This document shows positions 1-7,747 of a stretch of DNA of 64,000 nucleotides, in pieces. Each line of letters opens with the position of its first letter. Positions within the stretch are counted from its first letter, which is position 1. The stretch is from UBA4363 sp002393965. Lineage in GTDB: Bacteria > Bacteroidota > Bacteroidia > Bacteroidales > Paludibacteraceae. The position numbers were made by a program, and so were the translations under genes. The stretch is taken from contig CAMNLA010000052.1 of assembly GCA_946542925.1 (NCBI GenBank), positions 62,001 to 126,000 of the forward strand, given 5' to 3'. Under the pieces are notes generated by a model. The model was not told where the DNA came from. It did no database searches and was given only the letters and a program-made list of their open reading frames with translations.

Positions 1-1218
1 TAATGCCGTGAGCAAGAAACCCGGTACAGTGCAGAAACACACCCAGACAAAGAATAGAGGATAACCCATCCACTCCTGCAGGTAGCCGGAAAACATGCCC
101 GGCAACATCATGCCTAAGGCCATCAATCCGGTACAGATGGCATAATGGGCCGTCTTGTACTCCCCTTCTGCAAAATAGATCAGATAGAGCATGAACGCCG
201 TGAATCCGAAACCATAGCCAAACTGCTCCAAGGCAACGCCTCCACAGGCTGTCAGGAATGACTCGGGACGTGCATAGGCAAAGAATACATAGACTAGGTC
301 TGGAAGATTCATGGCTATCACCATCGGCCAGAGCCAATATTTCAGACCATCTCGCGAAACGAGAATTCCTCCTAATATCCCGCCCAGAAGCAACATCAGG
401 ACACCTACCGTACCATAGATGAAACCCACCTGCGTCGTCGAGAGACCCAACCCTCCTACCGAACGTGCGTCCAATAGGAACGGAGATGCTATCTTCGCAA
501 GCTGAGCCTCTCCGAATCGGAAGAAGAGGATAAACAAAATCGAGACCAGTAGTTCTTTCTTCTGTATGAATGTTGTGAAGACGCGAACGAAATCACGTCC
601 GACTGAGTTCGTACGGCTGCAATCAGTAGTCGGATGGGGCAGAATAAAGAGATGCCATGCCGCAATGGCAAGAAAGAGACCCGAAGCAACATAAAAGACC
701 ATCGACCATGCAAAGACGAAGTCGTTGTCAAAAGATTGAGCAAGCCAACCAGCCAGGACGACAAGACCGCCCTGACCCGCTATCATGGAAATTCGATAGA
801 ATGTACTTCGGATACCGACAAACAGCGACTGGTGTTCCTCTGGCAACCCCAGCATGTAGAAACCGTCGGCGGCTATATCATGAGTCGCAGAGGCAAATGC
901 CAATAGCCAGAAAAAGGACAAGGAGGCCTGTATGAAAAAGGACGTCGGTATGGAAAAGGCAATTCCGGCCAGACCTGCTCCGATGAGAATCTGCATGGCG
1001 GTAATCCAGATGCGCTTCGTTCCTAAAATATCTACAAAAGGACTCCAGAAGGGTTTGATGACCCAAGGTAGATACAACCAGGACGTGTATAGGGCAATGT
1101 CTCCGTTGGAAAGCCCCAGATTCTTATACATAATGACGGAAACCGTCATTACCAAAACGTATGGCAATCCCTCCGCAAAATAGAGCGAGGGTACCCATGA
1201 CCATGGATTTCTTTTCAT
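1..1218 (-). CDS. MFS transporter, AmpG-like, 3' end outside the window
   Basis: Inner-membrane transporter of the major facilitator superfamily. The N-terminus reads MKRNPWSWVPSLYFAEGLPY, the opening seen in AmpG-like (PAT) permeases of Bacteroidota, followed by repeated hydrophobic segments. The frame stays open from the ATG at 1218 to base 1, giving 406 codons, so only a short C-terminus should be missing. A second ATG lies 6 bases upstream at 1224 but in another frame. AmpG imports muropeptides in Proteobacteria. For the Bacteroidota branch the substrate is not established, and I infer only a small-molecule or cell-wall-fragment permease. It is divergent from the PHP phosphatase, and a TATCTTTG -7 box lies at 1239-1246. 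Confidence 0.8.
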   Translation of the reverse strand, partial: MKRNPWSWVPSLYFAEGLPYVLVMTVSVIMYKNLGLSNGDIALYTSWLYLPWVIKPFWSPFVDILGTKRIWITAMQILIGAGLAGIAFSIPTSFFIQASLSFFWLLAFASATHDIAADGFYMLGLPEEHQSLFVGIRSTFYRISMIAGQGGLVVLAGWLAQSFDNDFVFAWSMVFYVASGLFLAIAAWHLFILPHPTTDCSRTNSVGRDFVRVFTTFIQKKELLVSILFILFFRFGEAQLAKIASPFLLDARSVGGLGLSTTQVGFIYGTVGVLMLLLGGILGGILVSRDGLKYWLWPMVIAMNLPDLVYVFFAYARPESFLTACGGVALEQFGYGFGFTAFMLYLIYFAEGEYKTAHYAICTGLMALGMMLPGMFSGYLQEWMGYPLFFVWVCFCTVPGFLLTAL

Positions 1219-1238
1219 ATCTCATGTTTTTTCTGTTT

Positions 1239-1246
1239 CAAAGATA
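1239..1246 (-). promoter_or_regulatory. -7 box of the MFS transporter promoter
   Basis: TATCTTTG on the minus strand matches the Bacteroidota -7 consensus TAnnTTTG and lies 20 bases before the transporter ATG. No convincing TTG element is seen upstream. Confidence 0.5.
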
Positions 1247-1344
1247 GTTTATCTCTGCCGTTCGGCAGCATGAAAAATGCGGAGAAAACACCCTAAAGAT
1301 ACGAATTTATTGTGCTTTCACTCTTCAGATACGATGAAATAAAC

Positions 1345-1352
1345 TAAATTTG
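1345..1352 (+). promoter_or_regulatory. -7 box directly upstream of the PHP phosphatase start
   Basis: TAAATTTG matches TAnnTTTG and ends only 6 bases before the ATG at 1359. Transcription would therefore start at or next to the start codon, giving a leaderless or nearly leaderless mRNA. No clear -33 TTG is seen at the normal spacing. Confidence 0.45.
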
Positions 1353-1358
1353 TATGAG

Positions 1359-2207
1359 ATGGATTGGCTGACCAACTTTCATAGTCATTGTTTTTTCTGT
1401 GACGGATGCGCCCCGATGGAAGTGTTCGTTCATCATGCGATTGCTCACCACATGAACGCATACGGCATCTCGTCGCACGCCCCAGTCCCCTTCTCTTCCA
1501 ACTGGGCAATGCGAAAGGATGATGTGGACGAATACCTGCAGGAGTTCCATCGCCTCAAACAACAATATGAGAATCAGATCGAACTGTATGTGGGAATGGA
1601 AATGGATTTCCTCTCCAAGGAGAAAGACTCCGTATTCAGAACGTATCAGAACCTTCCTCTGGATTACCGGATCGGGTCCGTTCACTACATCGACACGCTG
1701 GATAATGGACAGCTGTACTGGAATATCGGAGGAGACCCAAAGAACTACAAGAGAGCTATTTGCGAACTGTTCGGCGGGGATATCCGACGCATGATTCGCC
1801 GCTATTTTCAGCAGACCAATGAGATGATCGAATCCGCTGACTTTGACATCATCGGACACGTCGATAAGATAACCGACCTGGCAGAACGATTCTATGCCCA
1901 TCAGTTTGATCCGAACGAACCATGGTATCTCCATCTCATTGACGAGACGTTCTCGCTGGCGAAGGAGTATGGAAAAATCATTGAAATCAACACTAAAGGT
2001 GTGGAAACAAAACATCGCACCTTCCCACACCGACGCCACTTCAGACGTATTCAAGAATTAGGCATTCCCGTCATGGTCAACTCCGATGCACACAAACCGG
2101 ACTGCATTACTTGCGGATTCCGGGAGACCTATCAGACGTTGCGGGAGTGCGGTTTCCGCACTGTTCGGATTCTGAAAAACAACCGATGGACCGACATGGA
2201 ACTTTAA
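1359..2207 (+). CDS. PHP-domain histidinol-phosphatase-like phosphoesterase
   Basis: 282 residues of the PHP metallo-phosphoesterase superfamily, close to HisK-type histidinol-phosphatase (histidinol phosphate to histidinol, late histidine synthesis, cytoplasm). The metal-binding pattern is visible: N-terminal NFHSHC with the HxH pair, SSHAP about 35 residues later, a GMEMDF motif, HVDK in the middle and NSDAHKP near the C-terminus. The frame also opens at a TTG at 1350, but that codon lies inside the -7 box, so the ATG at 1359 was chosen. No other his genes are nearby, so the exact substrate is inferred from family only. ridA follows 22 bases downstream, probably in the same transcript. Confidence 0.82.
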   Translation: MDWLTNFHSHCFFCDGCAPMEVFVHHAIAHHMNAYGISSHAPVPFSSNWAMRKDDVDEYLQEFHRLKQQYENQIELYVGMEMDFLSKEKDSVFRTYQNLPLDYRIGSVHYIDTLDNGQLYWNIGGDPKNYKRAICELFGGDIRRMIRRYFQQTNEMIESADFDIIGHVDKITDLAERFYAHQFDPNEPWYLHLIDETFSLAKEYGKIIEINTKGVETKHRTFPHRRHFRRIQELGIPVMVNSDAHKPDCITCGFRETYQTLRECGFRTVRILKNNRWTDMEL

Positions 2208-2229
2208 TCATATCATACATATAGCTTTT

Positions 2230-2607
2230 ATGAAACGCATCATTTGCTCTTCCCACGCTCCCGCTGCCATAGGCCCTTACAGCCAGGCTATTGAAATCAA
2301 CGGAACACTTTATACGTCCGGACAGATTGCCATCGACCCGAAAACGGGCAATCTGAAAGGGAACAACGTCACCGAACAGGCTCAACAGGTCTTTGATAAC
2401 ATCAAGGCAATTCTTTCCGAAGCAGGATATGGACTGGAACACGTTGTCAAGACTACTGTGTTTATCACCGATATGTCCGCTTTCGCAGAAATGAATGACA
2501 TCTACGCACAAGTATTTGGAGATCTCAAGCCGGCTCGTTCCGCCGTGGAAGTTTCTGCCCTCCCCAAAGGAGCACTCGTCGAAATTGAAACCGTCTGCGT
2601 CAAATAG
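2230..2607 (+). CDS. ridA: RidA family enamine/imine deaminase
   Basis: 125 residues, full length for the RidA/YjgF family. RidA hydrolyses reactive 2-aminoacrylate and related enamines released by PLP enzymes to keto acids, protecting them from damage, and works as a cytoplasmic trimer. Diagnostic stretches are the N-terminal APAAIGPYSQA, YTSGQIA, the carboxylate-binding arginine in KPARSAVEV, and the C-terminal LPKGALVEIE. It lies 22 bases after the PHP gene and upstream of the queC promoter. Confidence 0.92.
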   Translation: MKRIICSSHAPAAIGPYSQAIEINGTLYTSGQIAIDPKTGNLKGNNVTEQAQQVFDNIKAILSEAGYGLEHVVKTTVFITDMSAFAEMNDIYAQVFGDLKPARSAVEVSALPKGALVEIETVCVK

Positions 2608-2614
2608 CGTCTGC

Positions 2615-2645
2615 TTGGCAGATTGGAGAAATAGACGTACATTTG
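2615..2645 (+). promoter_or_regulatory. Promoter of the queC-queD-queE-queF operon
   Basis: TTG at 2615-2617, a 20-base spacer and TACATTTG at 2638-2645 form a complete Bacteroidota promoter. It begins right after the ridA stop and leaves a leader of about 40 bases before queC. That leader shows no preQ1 riboswitch. Confidence 0.65.
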
Positions 2646-2694
2646 CATTCCCTTTCAAATCATCTGTTTATACAATTGTCAAATCCACAATCCC

Positions 2695-3378
2695 ATGGTT
2701 CTCAACAACGAGAAAGCTCTGGTCGTATTCAGTGGCGGACAAGATTCCACCACCTGTCTCTTCTGGGCAAAAAAACGATTCAAGGAGGTATGGACCCTCA
2801 GTTTCCGATATGGACAAAAACATCAGAACGAAACAGAAATAGCTCAGAAAATCGCTGAAAAGGCAAACGTCCATTTCCACGTTATGGATGTACCTTTCAT
2901 CGGAAATCTGAGTTCGCATTGTGCTTTGATCAACAAGGAGATTCCCATGGACGAAGTACAACCCGCTCAGAGCGTGCCGAATACGTTCGTTCCTGGACGA
3001 AACCTCTTTTTCCTCAGTATCGCTGCAGTATATGCCAGAGAACGTGGGATACGACACATCATTACCGGCGTCTCGGAAACGGACTTCAGCGGATACCCCG
3101 ACTGCAGGGACTCGTTCATCAAATCACTGAATGTCACGCTAAACCTTGCCATGGAGGAACAGTTTGTCATCCACACCCCACTCATGTGGATCGACAAGGC
3201 GAAGACCTGGAAACTGGCAGATAAACTGGGAGTATTCGACTTGGTCAGAAACGAAACACTGACCTGCTACAATGGCATTCCAGGAGACGGATGCGGACAC
3301 TGTCCATCCTGCCACCTCCGACAGCAAGGACTGATGAAATACCTGAAAGAAAAGGAGGAAGAATGTTCGAACTCATAA
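2695..3378 (+). CDS. queC: 7-cyano-7-deazaguanine synthase QueC
   Basis: 227 residues. QueC converts 7-carboxy-7-deazaguanine to preQ0 with ATP and ammonia in the queuosine tRNA pathway. The N-terminal PP-loop SGGQDSTT (about residues 13-20) binds ATP. The C-terminal cysteines of GDGCGHCPSCHLR, with a further C in LTCYNG, make the zinc site. Length and motifs are normal for the family. It is the first gene of a four-gene cluster and overlaps queD by 16 bases, which suggests translational coupling. Confidence 0.96.
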   Translation: MVLNNEKALVVFSGGQDSTTCLFWAKKRFKEVWTLSFRYGQKHQNETEIAQKIAEKANVHFHVMDVPFIGNLSSHCALINKEIPMDEVQPAQSVPNTFVPGRNLFFLSIAAVYARERGIRHIITGVSETDFSGYPDCRDSFIKSLNVTLNLAMEEQFVIHTPLMWIDKAKTWKLADKLGVFDLVRNETLTCYNGIPGDGCGHCPSCHLRQQGLMKYLKEKEEECSNS

Positions 3379-3701
3379 AGAAAATAGAAATCAGCGCCGC
3401 ACACAGCCTTTCGCTGGACTACGAATCCAAATGTACTCATACACATGGACACAACTGGGAAATCACCGTATTCCTGCAGAGCAGGACGCTGAATCAAAAT
3501 GGAATGATTATGGACTTTTCGGAAATCAAACGGAAAGTGAAGGAACCATTGGACCACCAGAATCTGAATGACGTATTGAACATCAACCCTACAGCCGAAA
3601 ACATAGCGAAATGGGTCTGCGATACGCTTGGAGAGAAATGCAAACGAGTGGAAGTAAAGGAGAGTTGCAACAACACGGCCATCTATACCCGCGACGAGTA
3701 G
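3363..3701 (+). CDS. queD: 6-carboxy-5,6,7,8-tetrahydropterin synthase QueD
   Basis: 112 residues. QueD turns dihydroneopterin triphosphate into 6-carboxytetrahydropterin, the step before QueE. The zinc ligands are visible as the His of ISAAHSL and the two of THTHGHNW, with a catalytic Cys in SKCTH. The ATG at 3363 starts the family-typical MFELIKKIEISAAH. The frame is open further upstream inside queC, but that extension does not resemble the family. queE follows 25 bases later. Confidence 0.95.
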   Translation: MFELIKKIEISAAHSLSLDYESKCTHTHGHNWEITVFLQSRTLNQNGMIMDFSEIKRKVKEPLDHQNLNDVLNINPTAENIAKWVCDTLGEKCKRVEVKESCNNTAIYTRDE

Positions 3702-3726
3702 AACCACCAAGCAAGCACTTTACAGC

Positions 3727-4416
3727 ATGACTTCTGCAAAATACAATGTAGTGGAGATTTTCGACAGTATTGAGGGCGAAGGAAAACGAAGCGGTTCCCT
3801 GGCCACCTTTATCCGTTTTGCCGGTTGTAACCTCCGCTGTTCCTACTGCGACACTTCCTATGCCCTCTTTGGCGAAAAACAACCTTGCCACTTCGAGAGG
3901 CTGACATTAGACAGTCTGCTTGAAAAGGTTCACCACTACCAGGTAACGCTGACAGGGGGTGAACCACTGCTCCAACCATCCATCTGCTCCTTGATACAAA
4001 GATTGGACGAAGCACACGAGATTAATATCGAAACAAATGGAGCCGTTGACATACGCCCCGTCCGCAACACCTCTCCTTCTCGACACCTCTTCTTCACTAT
4101 CGACTATAAACTGCCTTCCAGTGGCATGGAAAAACACATGATACGAGATAATTTCGAGAATCTGAGAAAGGAGGACGTGGTGAAGTTTGTTATAGGTTCT
4201 TATGATGACGAAATCAGGACTTTGGAAATAGCTGACTGGCTGGAAGAATATTATGATAAAGAGAACCTGCCGCAAATCTATTTAGGAACTGTAAACGGAA
4301 AATGGGAAAACGAGAGAATAGTTGAACTGATGAAAAAAACACCGTCCCTTAACAAAGCGCATATCCAACTCCAACTCCACAAGATCATCTGGGACGAAAA
4401 CAAAAGAGGGGTCTGA
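3727..4416 (+). CDS. queE: 7-carboxy-7-deazaguanine synthase QueE (radical SAM)
   Basis: 229 residues. QueE is a radical SAM enzyme that contracts 6-carboxytetrahydropterin to 7-carboxy-7-deazaguanine. The [4Fe-4S] cluster motif CNLRCSYC (CxxxCxxC, about residues 34-41) is followed by the SAM-binding TGGEPLLQ. An early FDSIEGEG stretch is typical of QueE. It is the third gene of the que operon. Confidence 0.95.
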   Translation: MTSAKYNVVEIFDSIEGEGKRSGSLATFIRFAGCNLRCSYCDTSYALFGEKQPCHFERLTLDSLLEKVHHYQVTLTGGEPLLQPSICSLIQRLDEAHEINIETNGAVDIRPVRNTSPSRHLFFTIDYKLPSSGMEKHMIRDNFENLRKEDVVKFVIGSYDDEIRTLEIADWLEEYYDKENLPQIYLGTVNGKWENERIVELMKKTPSLNKAHIQLQLHKIIWDENKRGV

Positions 4417-4441
4417 CGACCGTTCCTTCTTAAAAAATGAT

Positions 4442-4906
4442 ATGATTATGAAAGAACTGAACGAAGAGCTGACACTTTTGGGCAGCAAAACAGAATACAA
4501 ACAGGAATATGCACCTGAAGTGCTGGAAACATTCACTAACAAGAACCAGGAGAACGATTACTGGGTACGTTTCAACTGCCCTGAATTTACAAGCCTCTGC
4601 CCTATTACCAGTCAACCGGATTTTGCCGAGATACGTATCAGCTATATCCCGGATCAGAAAATGGTTGAAAGCAAAAGTCTGAAACTCTACCTTTTCAGTT
4701 TCAGAAATCATGGCGCTTTCCATGAGGATTGCGTCAATACCATTATGAAGGATCTCATTCAACTGATGGATCCGAAATACATTGAGGTGACCGGATTCTT
4801 CCTCCCTCGCGGGGGTATCAGTATCTATCCCTATGCCAACTACGGACGGCCAAATACGAAATACGCTCTTCTGGCAGAGAAACGTATGGAGAACTACGAA
4901 AGATAA
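4442..4906 (+). CDS. queF: NADPH-dependent preQ0 reductase QueF
   Basis: 154 residues, the short unimodular QueF form. It reduces the nitrile of preQ0 to preQ1, which is then inserted into tRNA. The catalytic cysteine lies in FTSLCPITSQPD and the family signature ESKSLKLYL follows. A second ATG at 4448 gives MKELNEE and is an equally possible start. With queC, queD and queE it completes synthesis of preQ1 from dihydroneopterin triphosphate. tgt and queA are not in the window. The operon ends at a strong hairpin 24 bases downstream. Confidence 0.94.
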   Translation: MIMKELNEELTLLGSKTEYKQEYAPEVLETFTNKNQENDYWVRFNCPEFTSLCPITSQPDFAEIRISYIPDQKMVESKSLKLYLFSFRNHGAFHEDCVNTIMKDLIQLMDPKYIEVTGFFLPRGGISIYPYANYGRPNTKYALLAEKRMENYER

Positions 4907-4929
4907 AAGAACAAAACGTTCTCCCCCCT

Positions 4930-4972
4930 CCCCAAAAACGGACAGGGTATTTTTCCCTGTCCGTTTTTGGGG
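4930..4972. terminator. Bidirectional terminator between queF and the sugar kinase
   Basis: An 18-base perfect inverted repeat (4930-4947 and 4955-4972) encloses a 7-base T-rich loop. The arms carry A5 and T5 blocks, so each strand presents a stem with U-rich sequence. It sits between two convergent genes and can serve both. Confidence 0.85.
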
Positions 4973-4987
4973 ACTCTGTTTGTCACC

Positions 4988-6031
4988 TTATTGATAGGTT
5001 ATGTCTGGTGAAGAACCATTCATCACATTCAGGATTTCTTCAAGGGTCACGCGATTGAAATCTCCGTAGATAGTGTGCTTGAGGAAGGAGGCTGTCTCGG
5101 CAAAGTTGATGGCGGTCTGGTCGTTGTAGTTCATCAAACCATAGATCACACCACCCATGAAGGCATCTCCTCCTCCCACTCGGTCTATGATATCCGGAAT
5201 GTCATACAACGGACCACGGAAAATCTCATGACCATTGAAAATCACGGCTCTCAATCGGTTATGCGACGCATTCAGGGATTCTCGGAATGTAGTCACTAAT
5301 TTCCGAACGTTGGGATAACGGTGCATGAACTGACGTCCCACCGACTCATAGATGGCTACATCCATGTTATCCTGATGAATAGATGACCGAAGGTCCTCTT
5401 CTTTCGGATGGATATCAAATATATAAGCCATATCTTCCTTGCTGGCAAGCACCACATCACAATAATCCATGAATTGAGGCATGACCTCACGCACACTCTT
5501 TCCGTATTTCCAAAGAGTGAAACGGTTGTTGATGTCACAGGAGATGGTCAGACCATGATGATAGGCCTTTTTGACCGCCTCCATACATGCCTCCTCCGCA
5601 CTTTCAGAAAGAGCCGGCGTAATACCGGAAAAATGAAACCACCCCGCATCCTCGAATATGGCATCCCAGTCTATCATCCCTGGCTTTATCTGTGCAAAGG
5701 AGGATTGGGCCCTGTCGTAAATCACCTTGCTCGGACGCATACAGGCACCCGTTTCCAGATAGTAAACTCCAATTCTGTCTCCTCCGAAGATGACATGATC
5801 CACGTCCACGTACTTCGTTCGGATGGTGCCAAGACACATTTGAGAAATTTCATTCTTCGGCAGACGGGTGACAAACTGAGTGGAAACACCATAGTTGGCC
5901 AAAGAAATGGAGACGTTCAACTCCCCACCACCGAAAGTGGCTGTGTAACTGTCTGCCTGACAAAAACGTAGATGACCAGGAGTTGCCAGACGCAACATAA
6001 CCTCCCCGAAAGTAATGACCTTCTTTCCCAT
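4988..6031 (-). CDS. kdgK: PfkB family sugar kinase, 2-keto-3-deoxygluconate kinase-like
   Basis: 347 residues of the ribokinase/PfkB family. The best match by memory is the Bacteroidota KdgK group (KDG + ATP to KDPG), used to break down pectin and uronates. Visible signatures are the N-terminal ITFGEVMLRL, the sugar-binding FGGGELNVS, the mid-chain DINNR, and the C-terminal ATP-site motif RVGGGDAFMGG with the catalytic Asp. An aldolase (kdgA) usually sits next to it but none is present here. A pectinesterase about 50 kb away would fit uronate use, but that link is inference. The gene converges on queF and shares its terminator. Confidence 0.78.
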   Translation of the reverse strand: MGKKVITFGEVMLRLATPGHLRFCQADSYTATFGGGELNVSISLANYGVSTQFVTRLPKNEISQMCLGTIRTKYVDVDHVIFGGDRIGVYYLETGACMRPSKVIYDRAQSSFAQIKPGMIDWDAIFEDAGWFHFSGITPALSESAEEACMEAVKKAYHHGLTISCDINNRFTLWKYGKSVREVMPQFMDYCDVVLASKEDMAYIFDIHPKEEDLRSSIHQDNMDVAIYESVGRQFMHRYPNVRKLVTTFRESLNASHNRLRAVIFNGHEIFRGPLYDIPDIIDRVGGGDAFMGGVIYGLMNYNDQTAINFAETASFLKHTIYGDFNRVTLEEILNVMNGSSPDITYQ

Positions 6032-6053
6032 ATTAGTGTATTGATTCGCATAA

Positions 6054-6087
6054 CAAAATTACGAAAAAAAAGACGCTATGATGCCAA
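6054..6087 (-). promoter_or_regulatory. Probable promoter of the sugar kinase
   Basis: TAATTTTG on the minus strand (6054-6061) matches TAnnTTTG, 22 bases before the ATG. A TTG lies upstream at 6085-6087 with a 23-base spacer, a little longer than usual. Confidence 0.45.
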
Positions 6088-6343
6088 TAAAACCGACCTT
6101 TCACTCTTCGATGGATATTCTTTTATTATCCCCAAAACGTAAAATACATTTTTTCAAAACGAAAAGGAAATTTTTATAAGAGAAGAGGACGACAGCATAG
6201 TGTCCTCACTTCTTCTTTTGGTCCTGCCCCACTGCTTCCCATGACTCTTGGTCTGCTCCTCCCCCCCCCGTTTATAAAAAAAACCGACTGAAATCTGTTC
6301 AGTCGGTCTGCTACTTATTGTAGGATTTGAATTCCCTGTTCGA
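6088..6343. other. Intergenic stretch with C9 tract and rplT terminator
   Basis: Non-coding. It holds the terminator at 6275-6307 and a run of nine C at 6261-6269. No other gene, RNA or repeat is apparent. Confidence 0.6.
6275..6307 (-). terminator. Terminator of the thrS-infC-rpmI-rplT cluster
   Basis: A 10-base perfect stem (ACCGACTGAA at 6283-6292 with TTCAGTCGGT at 6298-6307) has a 5-base loop and, read on the minus strand, is followed by a run of T. It lies 36 bases after the rplT stop. Confidence 0.85.
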
Positions 6344-6694
6344 TTATGCGTTCTTTGCTTTCTCTACGATAGCCTTGAATGCCTCTGGGTGATTCATGGC
6401 AAGATCTGCAAGGACCTTGCGGTTCATCTCGATACCAGCCTTGTGCAAGGTACCGATCAACTGAGAATATGACAGACCCTCCAGACGTGCTGCAGCATTG
6501 ATACGCTGAATCCACAAAGCACGGAAATTGCGTTTCTTGTTACGACGGTCACGGAAAGCATAAGTCAAACCCTTCTCCCAAGTGTTCTTGGCAACGGTCC
6601 ACACGTTCTTTCTTGCACCGAAATTACCCTTCGTGAGTTTAAGGATGTTTTTTCTTTTAGCTCTTGAAGCTACATGATTTACTGATCTTGGCAT
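6344..6694 (-). CDS. rplT: 50S ribosomal protein L20
   Basis: 116 residues, the standard L20 length. The protein starts MPRSVNHVASRAKRKN and continues with the highly basic, helical L20 body (AFRDRRNKKRNFR, WIQRINAAAR). It binds 23S rRNA early in assembly of the large subunit. In many bacteria L20 represses its own operon, but no obvious L20 operator was identified here. It is the last gene of the cluster, about 100 bases after rpmI, and ends at a strong terminator. Confidence 0.98.
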   Translation of the reverse strand: MPRSVNHVASRAKRKNILKLTKGNFGARKNVWTVAKNTWEKGLTYAFRDRRNKKRNFRALWIQRINAAARLEGLSYSQLIGTLHKAGIEMNRKVLADLAMNHPEAFKAIVEKAKNA

Positions 6695-6796
6695 AGTAAA
6701 AATGATTTGTGAAAGTTAGCGTTTCCTTCTCAAGGAAATCTTTTGTGCTAAACGTTCTGTTAAAATGAAAAGATAAATTACGCGATTAAGAGACTG

Positions 6797-6994
6797 TTAC
6801 TTCAAAGCAAGAAGTTCATTGACAGAACGCTTGTTGGCATTGTTGATAATGTCGAAGTGCGTCAGGTTACGCTTCTGCTTCTTTGTCTTCTTAGTCAGAA
6901 TGTGACTTTTGTACGCGTGTTTTCTTTTAATTTTACCGGTTCCGGTAAGAGCGAATCTTTTTTTTGCACCGGAATTAGTCTTTAATTTTGGCAT
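6797..6994 (-). CDS. rpmI: 50S ribosomal protein L35
   Basis: 65 residues, normal length for L35, very basic, starting MPKLKTNSGAKKRFALTGTG, the family hallmark. A component of the large ribosomal subunit. It sits 42 bases after infC and before rplT in the conserved infC-rpmI-rplT order. No Shine-Dalgarno sequence precedes it, in contrast to infC. Confidence 0.98.
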   Translation of the reverse strand: MPKLKTNSGAKKRFALTGTGKIKRKHAYKSHILTKKTKKQKRNLTHFDIINNANKRSVNELLALK

Positions 6995-7036
6995 TGTACT
7001 ACGTATAATTAATAATTAAATCTTAATCAATTTTGA

Positions 7037-7597
7037 TTAGTCTTTCTTCTTCGGAGAGAGCATGATAGTCATGCGCTTACCTTCGAGAACGGGCATAGAG
7101 TCCACTTTGGCGAGTTCCTCCAGATCGTTTGCAAAGCGAAGAAGCAAAACCTCTCCCTGCTCCTTGAACAGGATGGAACGACCGCGAAAGAACACATAGG
7201 CTCGAACCTTACTACCTTGCTTCAAGAACTCCTGCGCATGCTTGAGCTTGAAATTGTAGTCATGATCGTCGGTCTGTGGTCCGAAACGGATTTCCTTAAC
7301 AACGACCTTGGTTGCCTTGAGTTTCATTTCCTTCTCACGCTTCTTCTGCTGGTAAAGGAATTTCTGGTAATCCACTACCTTACATACCGGCGGCTCTGCG
7401 TTCGGAGAAATCTCAACGAGGTCCAATCCCTGATTATCTGCAATTCGTAGCGCCTCTGCAATCGGATAAACACCCTGTTCAACGTTCTCTCCTACGAGTC
7501 GTACTTCCCTTGCACGGATGTTTTCATTGATTTTGTGCAGTTCTACTTTTTCTACACGCCCCCTGTTCGGACGGCGATTGTCATGTGGATAAGCGAT
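7037..7597 (-). CDS. infC: Translation initiation factor IF-3, predicted AUC start
   Basis: IF-3 binds the 30S subunit and rejects wrong start codons and initiator tRNAs. The C-domain (KEIRFGPQTDDHDYNFKLKH, FFRGRSILFKEQG) and the N-domain (INENIRAREVRLVG, LDLVEISPNAEPPVCK) are both complete. Between the in-frame stop at 7619-7621 and a TTG inside the conserved N-domain at 7424-7426 there is no ATG, GTG or TTG. The only sensible start is ATC at 7597-7595, which gives (M)AYPHDNRRPNRGRV and has AGGAGG at 7606-7611, 8 bases upstream. The product is 186 residues. A rare start codon on infC is the known way IF-3 controls its own synthesis in Escherichia coli (AUU there). Confidence 0.93.
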   Translation of the reverse strand: MAYPHDNRRPNRGRVEKVELHKINENIRAREVRLVGENVEQGVYPIAEALRIADNQGLDLVEISPNAEPPVCKVVDYQKFLYQQKKREKEMKLKATKVVVKEIRFGPQTDDHDYNFKLKHAQEFLKQGSKVRAYVFFRGRSILFKEQGEVLLLRFANDLEELAKVDSMPVLEGKRMTIMLSPKKKD

Positions 7598-7605
7598 GGT
7601 TTGGT

Positions 7606-7611
7606 CCTCCT
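7606..7611 (-). promoter_or_regulatory. Shine-Dalgarno site that fixes the AUC start of infC
   Basis: AGGAGG on the minus strand is a full match to the anti-Shine-Dalgarno core and lies 8 bases before ATC. The thrS, rpmI and rplT starts have no such site, as is usual in Bacteroidota. Confidence 0.8.
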
Positions 7612-7641
7612 GAAATGGTTAATGAATACTATGCTCATAAA

Positions 7642-7688
7642 AAAAGCGCACAAATATAGAGATAAAATCCTAATCTTGGTGCGCTTTT
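7642..7688 (-). terminator. Terminator/attenuator between thrS and infC with an embedded -7 box
   Basis: On the minus strand AAAAGCGCAC (7688-7679) and GTGCGCTTTT (7651-7642) form a perfect 10-base stem around a 27-base loop, followed by more T. The loop and the start of the second arm contain TATATTTG at 7651-7658, a match to the TAnnTTTG -7 box. The same DNA could end thrS transcripts and start an infC transcript with a leader of about 45 bases. No TTG is seen at the -33 position. Confidence 0.6.
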
Positions 7689-7747
7689 CTGCTCTTTTTT
7701 ATTAATCAGCGTCAACTTTCCGCCTGAATTGTTCTATGCTGAAAGCA

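Noticed and set aside
2646..2694. preQ1 riboswitch ahead of queC
   Set aside because: The leader between promoter and ATG is under 50 bases and shows neither the C-rich loop and A-rich tail of a preQ1 aptamer nor a terminator.
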